From the NCBI RefSeq assembly GCF_011765625.1, contig NZ_CP050313.1, positions 2,662,501 through 2,726,500 on the forward strand: a DNA stretch of 64,000 nucleotides. The letters run 5' to 3'. The position numbers were made by a program, and so were the translations under genes. Below, one piece after another: positions 56,445-64,000 of the stretch. How positions within the stretch are numbered: the stretch's first letter is position 1; the number at the start of each line of letters is the position of its first letter. The stretch comes from Shewanella aestuarii (GTDB lineage: Bacteria > Pseudomonadota > Gammaproteobacteria > Enterobacterales > Shewanellaceae). The notes under the pieces were generated by a model. That model saw only the letters and a program-made list of their open reading frames with translations. It had not been told where the DNA came from and searched no databases.

Positions 56445-56897
56445 TTAAGGAGTTACCTTTAAAAAACTTGCAATCTCATCTGTAACAAAAAACGGGTCAC
56501 TCCAATAAGGGGCCGCTTGGAAGTTTGCAGCATTTGCAATCATTGACTCCATTTGATTTAGATCTCTGCAAACTTGAGCAAATTTATTTTGCTCAACAAA
56601 TTTAAGCAAATCATTCTGATGCGTATCAACACGATCTGTATTAGCTACCACGATTGTTGGTTTTGCCATTTCTAAAAGTGTAAAGACCGTCCCCGCACCT
56701 GCATGGGATATAACAAGATCCGCTTGTGTATAATATTTTGAAATATCAGATGTGTAATTAAAATAAGGGCCAGATTTTGGTAAATACTTGCCATCAGACA
56801 TTTGTGAAACAAAATGCCAATCATTTCGACAGAATGAGTCTAAGCATCTGAATAGAGAGTCAAATCTTGTATGCCCAACAGTAACGAAGATATTCAT
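56445..56897 (-). CDS. Alg13-like glycosyltransferase subunit (PssE/EpsF type)
   Basis: A 150-residue protein matching the donor-binding half of GT28 enzymes: MNIFVTVGHTRFDSLFRCLD, YYTQADLVISHAGAGTVFTL and a following LEMAKPTIVVANTDRVDTHQ. It works with the Alg14-like protein coded just upstream. The overlap of four bases fits equal expression of the two. In known capsule and exopolysaccharide systems the pair adds the second sugar. Confidence 0.87.
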   Translation of the reverse strand: MNIFVTVGHTRFDSLFRCLDSFCRNDWHFVSQMSDGKYLPKSGPYFNYTSDISKYYTQADLVISHAGAGTVFTLLEMAKPTIVVANTDRVDTHQNDLLKFVEQNKFAQVCRDLNQMESMIANAANFQAAPYWSDPFFVTDEIASFLKVTP

Positions 56898-57376
56898 AAG
56901 CGCCCTGCATATTTCGCTTTAGGAAAAATATCTTTCATACTTTTATTCTGAACATAAAATTTATTAGAAATATAGTACATTACATGACCCGTTAAGGAAC
57001 CAGAATAAAAACGGGACCACGATTCAATATAAACCACATTCTTTCCCATTAAACGGTAGAGTATTGATGGGACCACTGCCATTCCAGGACCTGTAGATAA
57101 AATACCAGATGGAGAATGTTTAATCGTTAGTTTAATGCACTGTATTAAACTCACCAATCCAGAGTAAGCTAACTGGAAAGGTCCTTTAATACGAGAAAAT
57201 TTATCCCTAGGCTCTGGACAATAAAGGTGCTCAATTGCACCAAAACCATCCTTAACATCTGCGATGGAAACAAACTTTAATGCTGGCTCTTTGATTTTTA
57301 GTTGTTCTAATAATCGACGCATCTGCTCACGGTGACCACCACGGCCATATATAATCAAAATCACTTTTTCAGACAT
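56894..57376 (-). CDS. Alg14-like glycosyltransferase subunit (PssD type)
   Basis: A 160-residue membrane-associated protein. VILIIYGRGGHREQMRRLLE resembles the GxGGH loop of Alg14, and GILSTGPGMAVVPSILYRLM with NVVYIESWSR matches family strands. It recruits the Alg13-like subunit to the membrane. 133 bases without a gene precede it. Confidence 0.87.
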   Translation of the reverse strand: MSEKVILIIYGRGGHREQMRRLLEQLKIKEPALKFVSIADVKDGFGAIEHLYCPEPRDKFSRIKGPFQLAYSGLVSLIQCIKLTIKHSPSGILSTGPGMAVVPSILYRLMGKNVVYIESWSRFYSGSLTGHVMYYISNKFYVQNKSMKDIFPKAKYAGRL

Positions 57377-57509
57377 ACTGCCAACCGCATCCAGTTACAC
57401 AAATAAAAAACATAAAAACCACCTAAAATTGGAGCGGCATTGTAATATAATACAATCCAAATCACCATAACCACGCCTGTAAAGTGTGGCTTTAAAAAGT
57501 ATACTTACG

Positions 57510-58571
57510 TTAAATACGTAAAGCATCTATAACTGTTTGAGCACAGATACTAGGAGAGTAATTAGCAATTACTTTAGCCGGTCCTTCTGACCAGTATTGC
57601 TGTTTATTTTTAATCAACTGTACAATCAATTCCGCAACTTTTTCGCTGTGACCATACTCAACCAACTCTCCAACATTAGGCGTAACGACATCTGCTATTG
57701 GCCCCCAATCACAAGCAATGACAGGCAGATTAAACGCCATTGCCTCAATAAATACGACCCCAAAAGAATCATATCTAGAGGGCAAACAAAATATGTCAGC
57801 TTGCTCAAGTAAGGTACACTTTTTTTCGCTATCAACCCAACCTACAAAATCGACTCTATCTTGCAGCCCTAGTTGCTTTACTTGCTCAATAAGTTGCATT
57901 TTCAATGAACCTTCTCCAGCAATTTTTAAAACAAATTTCTCGGGTAAAAATGCAAGTGCCTTTATTACATCTTCTATGCCCTTACCTGTTACCAACCTAG
58001 CCATAGACAATATAGTAACGATACTTTCATTGTTGCTGGTCTTGGGCGATTGTTGCCCCATAGACACTTCAGCAGCTTGCAAGATTTGCTTAGATACGGG
58101 ATTTTGACAAACAGAAATTGGCTTTTTAAAACCAAAGTTAACTAACTGCGAACGCCACCAAGGAGTGAGCGCAATAGCGGAGCAGAATGGAAGAAAAAAG
58201 ATTTTTAAAATATGGCGTCCAACTGAATGATTTATATAATCATATAACGTTGGTGAGTGCATATGTGCGACAGTTTTACAACCAAAACATCTTGCAGTTA
58301 GCGCAAAACTAAACTTACGGAGCATAGAAAACCATGGGCCACAATGAAACCAAAAAGTTGCGTTAGAGCGTTCGCTAATTGCTATTAACAATATTTGCCA
58401 CCAAGCAGAAAACCATGTGACTAACTTACCTTGTCCATCACTATGAGAATTAACCCTGATAAACTCAACATTTAACTGTTCAAAACCCTGTTCGAACCCT
58501 TCTAATGCAGCACTAATACCACCTCGGCTATTTACACTATGGGTAGCTACAATTATCAATTTATTTTTCAT
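57510..58571 (-). CDS. GT4-family glycosyltransferase
   Basis: A 353-residue GT-B enzyme. C-terminal donor site: VTILSMARLVTGKGIEDVIK, LKIAGEGSLKMQLIE, RVDFVGWVDSEKKCTLLEQA and LPSRYDSFGVVFIEAMA. The first Glu of the EX7E motif is Asp here. An N-terminal glycine-rich loop (SVNSRGGISAALEGFEQG) fits acceptor binding. Sugar specificity cannot be read from the sequence. About 280 gene-free bases separate it from the GT2 gene upstream. Confidence 0.9.
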   Translation of the reverse strand: MKNKLIIVATHSVNSRGGISAALEGFEQGFEQLNVEFIRVNSHSDGQGKLVTWFSAWWQILLIAISERSNATFWFHCGPWFSMLRKFSFALTARCFGCKTVAHMHSPTLYDYINHSVGRHILKIFFLPFCSAIALTPWWRSQLVNFGFKKPISVCQNPVSKQILQAAEVSMGQQSPKTSNNESIVTILSMARLVTGKGIEDVIKALAFLPEKFVLKIAGEGSLKMQLIEQVKQLGLQDRVDFVGWVDSEKKCTLLEQADIFCLPSRYDSFGVVFIEAMAFNLPVIACDWGPIADVVTPNVGELVEYGHSEKVAELIVQLIKNKQQYWSEGPAKVIANYSPSICAQTVIDALRI

Positions 58572-58855
58572 GACCGCTCATTGAGTATAAAATTTCGTAA
58601 ATCATTCATAATATTAACATTTACAAGGGCGTACAGGAACATTCATTTAAGGCTGTAGCGACTAAGACTTAGAAAAAGCAAACTACTCTGCACTAAAGTA
58701 CCGAGATTGCGCTGTTTCATTGTTCAAGCTCCCCTTAAAACCATTTATTAACCAGAGAGCTACTATTATCGACTTGATAATTAGCTAAACCGGAACAGTT
58801 ACCTCAGTTAGGTTTAAGCAGTGTGAGCTCCAACAATGTTGACACATACTGATTG
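58572..58855. other. Gene-free gap inside the polysaccharide operon
   Basis: 284 bases between the GT4 and GT2 genes. No frame, terminator or repeat is convincing. An internal promoter for the GT4 gene could lie here. Confidence 0.4.
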
Positions 58856-59773
58856 TCATCTACCTTTTAAATACTGTTGACGTAACAATGCTACTGTACG
58901 AAGTTGACTTGACAAAAAGTATCTAATTTTACGCTTCCAAAAACCATATCTTAAAAGTGATAACAATTTTAAAAATGGTAACTGTTTACGCCCAGCCATC
59001 AAAACAAGAAATTGTTGATTAGCTATATTACGTGGAGACATATATTTCTGATACTTAACAAAAAACAAATCATACCCTAGCAACTTATTTTCACGAGCTG
59101 TAACCCTCGGACCTTCATGGCCTTGATGAATAATGTAAGATGCACCCGATACTCGCAAACCGTCACCATACTCAATAAGCATTCGCGTCCAGGTATCATA
59201 ATCTTGACAGGCAACAAACTCTGGGTTGAATCCACCTATTTTTTGCAACTTACTCGTTTTTGTAAAAATTTGATTTGTGGCAAAGTTATAATCAAAGATA
59301 GATTCAAGTGATATAACCATAGGTTTATAATCGACTTTTCGTACCTTTGCACCATAATGCCAAAAGAAACCATGACATATAAAGGCATAGCTATCATCAT
59401 ACTCAGCTATCAATGTCTTTAACCTATCAGCGGTAAACTCATCATCATCATCTAAACCTGTGATGTATTCACCTTTGGCTTCAAAAATCGCCAAATTACG
59501 AGCAACACAAGCGCCTTTAGAGGCTGTATGGTGAAAACATCTGATCCTTTTGTCACTTTTAACAAGAGCCTCTAAATATTCCTTTGTACCGTCACTGGAA
59601 GCATCATTCACAATTAATAATTCAAAATTTTCATAGGTCTGATTTTGAACTGAAGCAATCGCACGTTTTAACAAATGCAAACGATTATGCGTTGGCATGT
59701 AAATGCTCACTAATGGTGAGCTGTTTACTACACTCTGAATTGAGTCGGTCATCATGACTTTATCACTAGTCAT
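58856..59773 (-). CDS. GT2-family glycosyltransferase
   Basis: A GT-A enzyme of 305 residues: PLVSIYMPTHNRLHLLKRAI, NFELLIVNDASSDGTKEYLE, ACVARNLAIFEAKGEYITGL and the metal-binding DDDDEF. CQDYDTWTRML provides the likely catalytic Asp region. The ATG at 59773 overlaps the stop of the pyruvyltransferase gene (ATGACTAG); a longer form starts 27 bases upstream. Not membrane-integral, except perhaps a C-terminal amphipathic part. Confidence 0.9.
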   Translation of the reverse strand: MTSDKVMMTDSIQSVVNSSPLVSIYMPTHNRLHLLKRAIASVQNQTYENFELLIVNDASSDGTKEYLEALVKSDKRIRCFHHTASKGACVARNLAIFEAKGEYITGLDDDDEFTADRLKTLIAEYDDSYAFICHGFFWHYGAKVRKVDYKPMVISLESIFDYNFATNQIFTKTSKLQKIGGFNPEFVACQDYDTWTRMLIEYGDGLRVSGASYIIHQGHEGPRVTARENKLLGYDLFFVKYQKYMSPRNIANQQFLVLMAGRKQLPFLKLLSLLRYGFWKRKIRYFLSSQLRTVALLRQQYLKGR

Positions 59774-60929
59774 AAAACTCACCCACTTTTTCAAAAACAA
59801 GCGACCACATTCTTTCAGATTGCGCTTTTTGCAGTGCTATAGCAGGGTTATCTCTACATTCATTGGCATAATCGTCACTCAGCAGTAATTTAATATTAGT
59901 GCTTAATTTGTCATTCTCAGGAGTGGTGATTAACATTTTTTGTTGCCCATAATCAGCAAACAACTCCTCATATTTATGACTCCAACTTGTACCAATACAA
60001 GGTATCCCTTGACATAGAGCACTCACACACCCATGAAAACGGGAGCTAACAACGGCTGCTACTTCACCTATTGCCCCTTTAACATCTAAAGGGTTATCCA
60101 ACGTAACTGTTTGGAGTTCCAACCCACTTCCGGCAATGATCTGTTCACACAATTTCGCATCTTTGGCTCCGTCATGATTCAGTAGCACAGGCGTAAATCC
60201 TGCATCATTTACTTCACGACACATTCTCGACATGAGTTGGGTGTAGTTTGAAATCCAAGATTTTCTACCGTTTCGATGACTGATCATTTTGCCATTTGGA
60301 ATGAACAACACGGTTTTATCTGCATTTTTTAGCCCAATTGGATTACCTGTTACAAGATTCGTAAAATCAGGCATTAGATGTAATTTCTTCTCGGTCTGGT
60401 TGTCCTTTCCCAAACACTCACTTAAATGAGACTCTGAAACTTTATCTCGAGCGAAGATTAATGCTGATTTCCCCCAATGTGCTTTTATTGATGATTGCAA
60501 GGTTTTGTTTGAAAAAGGGCCAAATGCTTGAGGTAAAAATATATAAGGCTTTTTATTCACATGATAACGACTTATTTCATGACTCACATGAGTCAACTGT
60601 CTAATAGGCCATTGATCACCATAAGCAAAGCCAGACGCATCCAGTACTAAGTCAATATCAGCCTCAGTTACAATGCCTAAGCGCTTTAATGAAGAACTTA
60701 ATCTATATGGAAGTGAATAAGTTAAAGTATTTAGATCGATAATGTGCTTTCTTATACTGACTTTTTGCCAGGCACCCAGTCGGGCACGCTTAAGATAAGG
60801 AGAATTTGGACACGCTCTGAGTGCGATTTCTGCATAGGGCCATAGTTTTTCAATTTGCTGTAAAACGGCATACAGCATCAATTCAGCGCCTTTATTGACG
60901 AACTGAACCCCCTTAATTTCTATAATCAT
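59766..60929 (-). CDS. Polysaccharide pyruvyltransferase family protein
   Basis: A 387-residue member of the CsaB/WcaK family: KGVQFVNKGAELMLYAVLQQ, LVLDASGFAYGDQW, PYIFLPQAFGPFSNK, AAVVSSRFHGCVSALCQGIP and CIGTSWSHKYEELFADYG. It probably adds a pyruvate ketal from phosphoenolpyruvate to a sugar of the polymer. It overlaps both neighbours by several bases, so it is part of the operon. Confidence 0.88.
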   Translation of the reverse strand: MIIEIKGVQFVNKGAELMLYAVLQQIEKLWPYAEIALRACPNSPYLKRARLGAWQKVSIRKHIIDLNTLTYSLPYRLSSSLKRLGIVTEADIDLVLDASGFAYGDQWPIRQLTHVSHEISRYHVNKKPYIFLPQAFGPFSNKTLQSSIKAHWGKSALIFARDKVSESHLSECLGKDNQTEKKLHLMPDFTNLVTGNPIGLKNADKTVLFIPNGKMISHRNGRKSWISNYTQLMSRMCREVNDAGFTPVLLNHDGAKDAKLCEQIIAGSGLELQTVTLDNPLDVKGAIGEVAAVVSSRFHGCVSALCQGIPCIGTSWSHKYEELFADYGQQKMLITTPENDKLSTNIKLLLSDDYANECRDNPAIALQKAQSERMWSLVFEKVGEFYD

Positions 60930-62023
60930 AATTTAATATCTTTTCGTAATACGTTTGCAGGTTTTTTCTGTGAAAAAGGGATCATTCCATCAGGCTTGGC
61001 ATAGCCCACCGCGATTAACATAATTGGACGCTCGTATGACTTTAGTCCTAGGCGCTTTGCCATTTTCTGCTCAGGTACATCTAAATCAGGCCAATTAATC
61101 GGGCAACTACTCAGCCCCATTGTTTCTAAGGCGAGCATTAACTGCATGGCCGCCAATGAGCCATCAATATAAATAACATGGCGGTCCCGCTCTTCAGGAT
61201 AAGCACTCAAATCACCAACTACAACAATGACACAAGGAATATTGTCGGCAAAACCCGCTGTACCGCCTGCATATTTCGCAATAGATGGTGCAAGCGTTTT
61301 ATCATTAGCCACAAAAAATTCAAATGGTTGCCGATTACATGCACTTGGTGCAAGCGATGCTATCTCAATCGCTCTGTTAATATCACTATCTTGCACTAAT
61401 TGCTGAGTAAACCAACGAACTGCACGACGCTGCAAACATAGATCAGTAAAAGAATCCGTATTGATTTGAGCTTGATTTATCTGCTGGTATTGATAAGGAA
61501 TACTGAGTGCCGCTTTATTAATATCAGATGATTTGCAATACCCACTTGCCTGACTAAATATTTGATAAGCATCGGCTATATTAGTGGTATGACTCACTAC
61601 ACTAAAATAGCAATTCAGCACGTCCCCTGCCCACTTTAGCTCCTGGTTACACACTTTTTCGGCAGAAACACATTGTGCATAGCACCTTACCGTTTCAATG
61701 ATAAAATCTTCTGCAAATACCGCTCTTCGTGGCTGCATGCTTAAGCCTTTTTCAAGTCGGTGAGTGTTACGACGCAGTAAAGCACTACTTCTATATCCGA
61801 TGCCAACATTTGCTCGATAAGCTAATCTACCAGCTAAAACAGCTTGCTGTTCACGATCAAATTTCGTGCTAAAAATCCGATAAAGACTGTTAGATATTCT
61901 AGGATGAGCAAGAAAAAATGGCATTGAAAGAAGATTCAATAAAAAAGCGTCAAAGCTCTCCAATATGCTTCTGATTGTATTTTTCAAATTGGTTGGGAGA
62001 AGCTTACGAGCGATAGTCTTCAT
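60926..62023 (-). CDS. Nitroreductase-family FMN protein
   Basis: A 365-residue protein. The C-terminal 190 residues are nitroreductase: RRAVRWFTQQLV, ASLAPSACNRQPFEFFVAND, YIDGSLAAMQLMLALETMGL and NWPDLDVPEQKMAKRLGL. The 170-residue N-terminus with RRNTHRLEKGLSMQPRR is an extension seen in nitroreductase-like proteins of polysaccharide loci. The substrate is unknown. It overlaps the pyruvyltransferase gene by four bases. RNT-HRLEKGL could bind the membrane or a partner. Confidence 0.85.
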   Translation of the reverse strand: MKTIARKLLPTNLKNTIRSILESFDAFLLNLLSMPFFLAHPRISNSLYRIFSTKFDREQQAVLAGRLAYRANVGIGYRSSALLRRNTHRLEKGLSMQPRRAVFAEDFIIETVRCYAQCVSAEKVCNQELKWAGDVLNCYFSVVSHTTNIADAYQIFSQASGYCKSSDINKAALSIPYQYQQINQAQINTDSFTDLCLQRRAVRWFTQQLVQDSDINRAIEIASLAPSACNRQPFEFFVANDKTLAPSIAKYAGGTAGFADNIPCVIVVVGDLSAYPEERDRHVIYIDGSLAAMQLMLALETMGLSSCPINWPDLDVPEQKMAKRLGLKSYERPIMLIAVGYAKPDGMIPFSQKKPANVLRKDIKL

Positions 62024-62105
62024 GAAAAGGTATTTTGCGAATTTAAAAAAGAAGAAGAATGTTACTTGATCAGGGGTAAAAATACCACTTCATCCGCCAC
62101 AGTTA

Positions 62106-63421
62106 TCAGCCTAAGTATTTACGTATTGGTAATAATAGTGAGCGGGACATCAAAATTCCCATAGAGCGTGTTTTAGGTGAAATGAACAACCCCAAATAAG
62201 ACGCCATAGAATAAGAAATTAATGTCGCCCATGCCGCACCTAATGCACCAAAACTCGGGATTAGTAAAATATTAAGCACTAAATTTATCACCGCGCCACT
62301 ACCATGAGTCACTAAAGAGTATTTGGGAATATCCTCGATCAACAACCATTTACTGAAGAGTGCCCTCATGAATATAAACACGCCAGCCCAAATGTGGATT
62401 TGTAAAATAGCAATCACGGATAAATAATCATGACCAAACAGAAAGGGCACCAATACTGGAGCAACTAAAGTCATTAATAACGCAATAACAACAGCCCCCA
62501 ACACAAATAATCACACATACGTTGTAGCATAGTGCTATATGCACCGTTTTCCTCACTGCTTTTAAGTTTAATTAACGCTGGATAAAATGAAGCAACAACT
62601 ATTCCGGGTACTAAATACCAAACTTCAGACAGCCGACTTGCTAGACTATAAAAAGCCACCTGTTCTATTGAGACCATCATACCTAACATCACTTGATCAA
62701 TCTTTAAATATACGACGGCTGCAATACTAGACATTATAAGCCAACCACAACGTCTTAAATAAAATCGGGCTTGGTTAGTGTTCCAAGTTAAATGGAGTAA
62801 ACCACGATGATAAATTTGATAAACCAATAGCCACATAGCGGCTAATAATACCCACTCAATAATCGTCAAAACGAGCACGGTAGACAAGTTAGCCCCATTG
62901 ATGACAAAAAACAGTTTCAGTAGCATAAACCCCAAACCTACAGTGGTTCGAATGATTGCGGAAACCTTTGATTGAACTTTGGCCTCAAAATAATAATCGA
63001 TAACACCTAAGGCATGAGTTATTTGAGCGGATAGAAGAGCAAAAAACAGTGGTTGTAATGAAGGAAGAATAAGCCAAAAAGATAATATGCTGAAAATTAC
63101 CGCACCGGTGAAAGCTCCACCTAGCCTCATAATAATGGCCGTCCCTATAATTTCAGCAGTATGCTCAGGGCGATTGACGAGTTCTCTACTAACAAGTGAA
63201 TTAAGGCCTAAATTGGAAAAAGGGGCCAATAAGGCTAACAAAGCAATAATGTAATGGTATTCACCTAGCTGGGTGACAGACCAATAACGAGTTAATACGA
63301 TAGCAAATAAAAAGCTACTCCCTAATAACAATCCTTTTTCAATTAACAACCAAACGACGTTCCGCACAGCCTGAGATGTTGTTATAAAGTCACTGATTTT
63401 AGAAAGTCTATTAGTTACCAT
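62106..63421 (-). pseudogene. Oligosaccharide flippase (MOP family) split by a single-base frameshift
   Basis: The first frame (63421-62474) codes the N-terminal 300 residues (VWLLIEKGLLLGSSFLFAIV, LTRYWSVTQLGEYHYI, plus many helices) and ends at MCDYLCWGLLLLRY. The second frame (62504-62106) continues the protein (LGAVVIALLMTLVAPVLVPF). Restoring one T in the minus-strand TTT at 62507-62505 gives MCDYFVLGAVV and one protein of about 438 residues. That matches family length. It is either a real recent inactivation, phase variation in a short T-run, or a sequencing error. Confidence 0.8.
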
Positions 63422-63551
63422 TGAATTAACAGAGAAAATATTGAGTAGGACATTGTAACTTAAAAGATAAGTTAATAATAATGGTTATACTCACAACCTT
63501 GCAATCGTGAGGTATAGAGCTAACTTGAAACACGAAAAGTAAATGACAATT

Positions 63552-64000
63552 TCATCGCCACATTAACAAAAAAAATTTAAATAGTGATTTAGCATAAACG
63601 AAGTCTAATGTGAAAATTGAAGTCAACAGTTTAAACATAACATGAAGTTTGATCATCAACTTTGAGTTGGCGGCTTTAACTGCCTTCGGCCACTTTATTG
63701 GGTCTATGGAGCAGGATATTTCATTATACAAATCCCTTTCTTCTTCAAATCTCACCATAGATTGAGTTAATTTACTTGTCTGATTTTCAGCATGCCGCCT
63801 GTAAACGTAAAGTTTATGGCTAGTGCCAATAAGGTGGTGCCCTTCTTTTAAAATTCGCCAGTAGAGATCAAAGTCAACAACCATTTTCCATCGAGTATCA
63901 AAGAGACCTTCAGGCAGCTTACTAAATCTATAACATAGGGTTGGGCAAAAAATATGATTAGCTAATAAAAGCGATGCTAATCCGTTATCACCAAAGAGAT
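63552..64000 (-). CDS. GT2-family glycosyltransferase, C-terminal part (cut by the window)
   Basis: The frame is open to the right edge. Visible residues: HIFCPTLCYRFSKLPEGLFD, TRWKMVVDFDLYWRILKEGH, HLIGTSHKLYVYRRHAENQT. The DFDLYWRI segment and RRH-x-EN-x-T are typical of the end of GT2 catalytic domains. The N-terminal GT-A core lies beyond the window. It precedes the flippase by 130 bases. Confidence 0.8.
   Translation of the reverse strand, partial: LFGDNGLASLLLANHIFCPTLCYRFSKLPEGLFDTRWKMVVDFDLYWRILKEGHHLIGTSHKLYVYRRHAENQTSKLTQSMVRFEEERDLYNEISCSIDPIKWPKAVKAANSKLMIKLHVMFKLLTSIFTLDFVYAKSLFKFFLLMWR

Noticed and set aside
57400..57500. Hairpin CCACGCC...GTGTGG in the gap before the GT4 gene as a terminator
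   Set aside because: The stem has a mismatch and no T-run on the strand transcribed, and the gap lies inside an apparent operon.

Overview
The window looks like a chromosomal stretch of a marine or aquatic gammaproteobacterium, most probably Shewanella or a close relative. The reasons are low G+C in most genes, a seven-haem c-type cytochrome, a GlyGly-CTERM type sorting tail, a CHASE3 chemoreceptor, a SEC-C protein, and a Wec-type (ManNAcA) polysaccharide locus. The genus call is inference. No rRNA, tRNA or CRISPR array was found by eye.

Region 1 (1-20.7 kb) carries signalling and surface genes. It holds a CHASE-PAS-GGDEF-EAL cyclic-di-GMP protein cut by the left edge and a giant secreted or surface protein of about 3,600 residues on the minus strand. 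That protein contains ten near-identical 519-bp (173-residue) Ig-like plus Fn3 units and ends in a sorting tail fused in frame to an outer-membrane barrel. Then come a periplasmic amino-acid-binding-like protein, a SEC-C protein, a small membrane protein and a chemoreceptor.

Region 2 (20.8-39.2 kb) is an accessory island made of mobile-element debris and toxin-antitoxin-like modules. It has IS200/IS605 remnants, relBE inserted against a broken Xre/MbcA-like antitoxin gene, and a compact operon at 22.57-28.94 kb. The operon encodes a small protein, a tyrosine-recombinase-like protein that lacks the nucleophile, a 965-residue recombinase with the full catalytic set visible, and a 415-residue protein of unknown fold. 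A phage-type integrase follows. Next are a DUF1778/GNAT pair, a Fic protein with an AbiEi-like N-terminus, a decayed TnpB, a hipA-hipB pair, a second Fic protein, a 123-bp MITE-like element and an IS66 remnant. Several modules have clear palindromic or iterated operators. The operon is the best candidate for an unusual mobile system, and its layout recalls the Gamma-Mobile-Trio islands.

Region 3 (39.2-64 kb) starts with a haem-TPR protein whose stop codon lies in the IS66 end. It then becomes a polysaccharide locus. Two WecA-like initiating transferases, Ugd, WecC, a flippase and an acyltransferase are followed by a long minus-strand operon entering from the right edge: glycosyltransferases, a frameshifted flippase, nitroreductase, pyruvyltransferase, an Alg13/Alg14-like pair, Wzz, Wzy, WecB, a WecG/TagA-family transferase, an asparagine-synthase-like protein and a beta-helix protein. 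Together they predict an exported polymer containing ManNAcA and probably GlcA, possibly pyruvylated and acylated.
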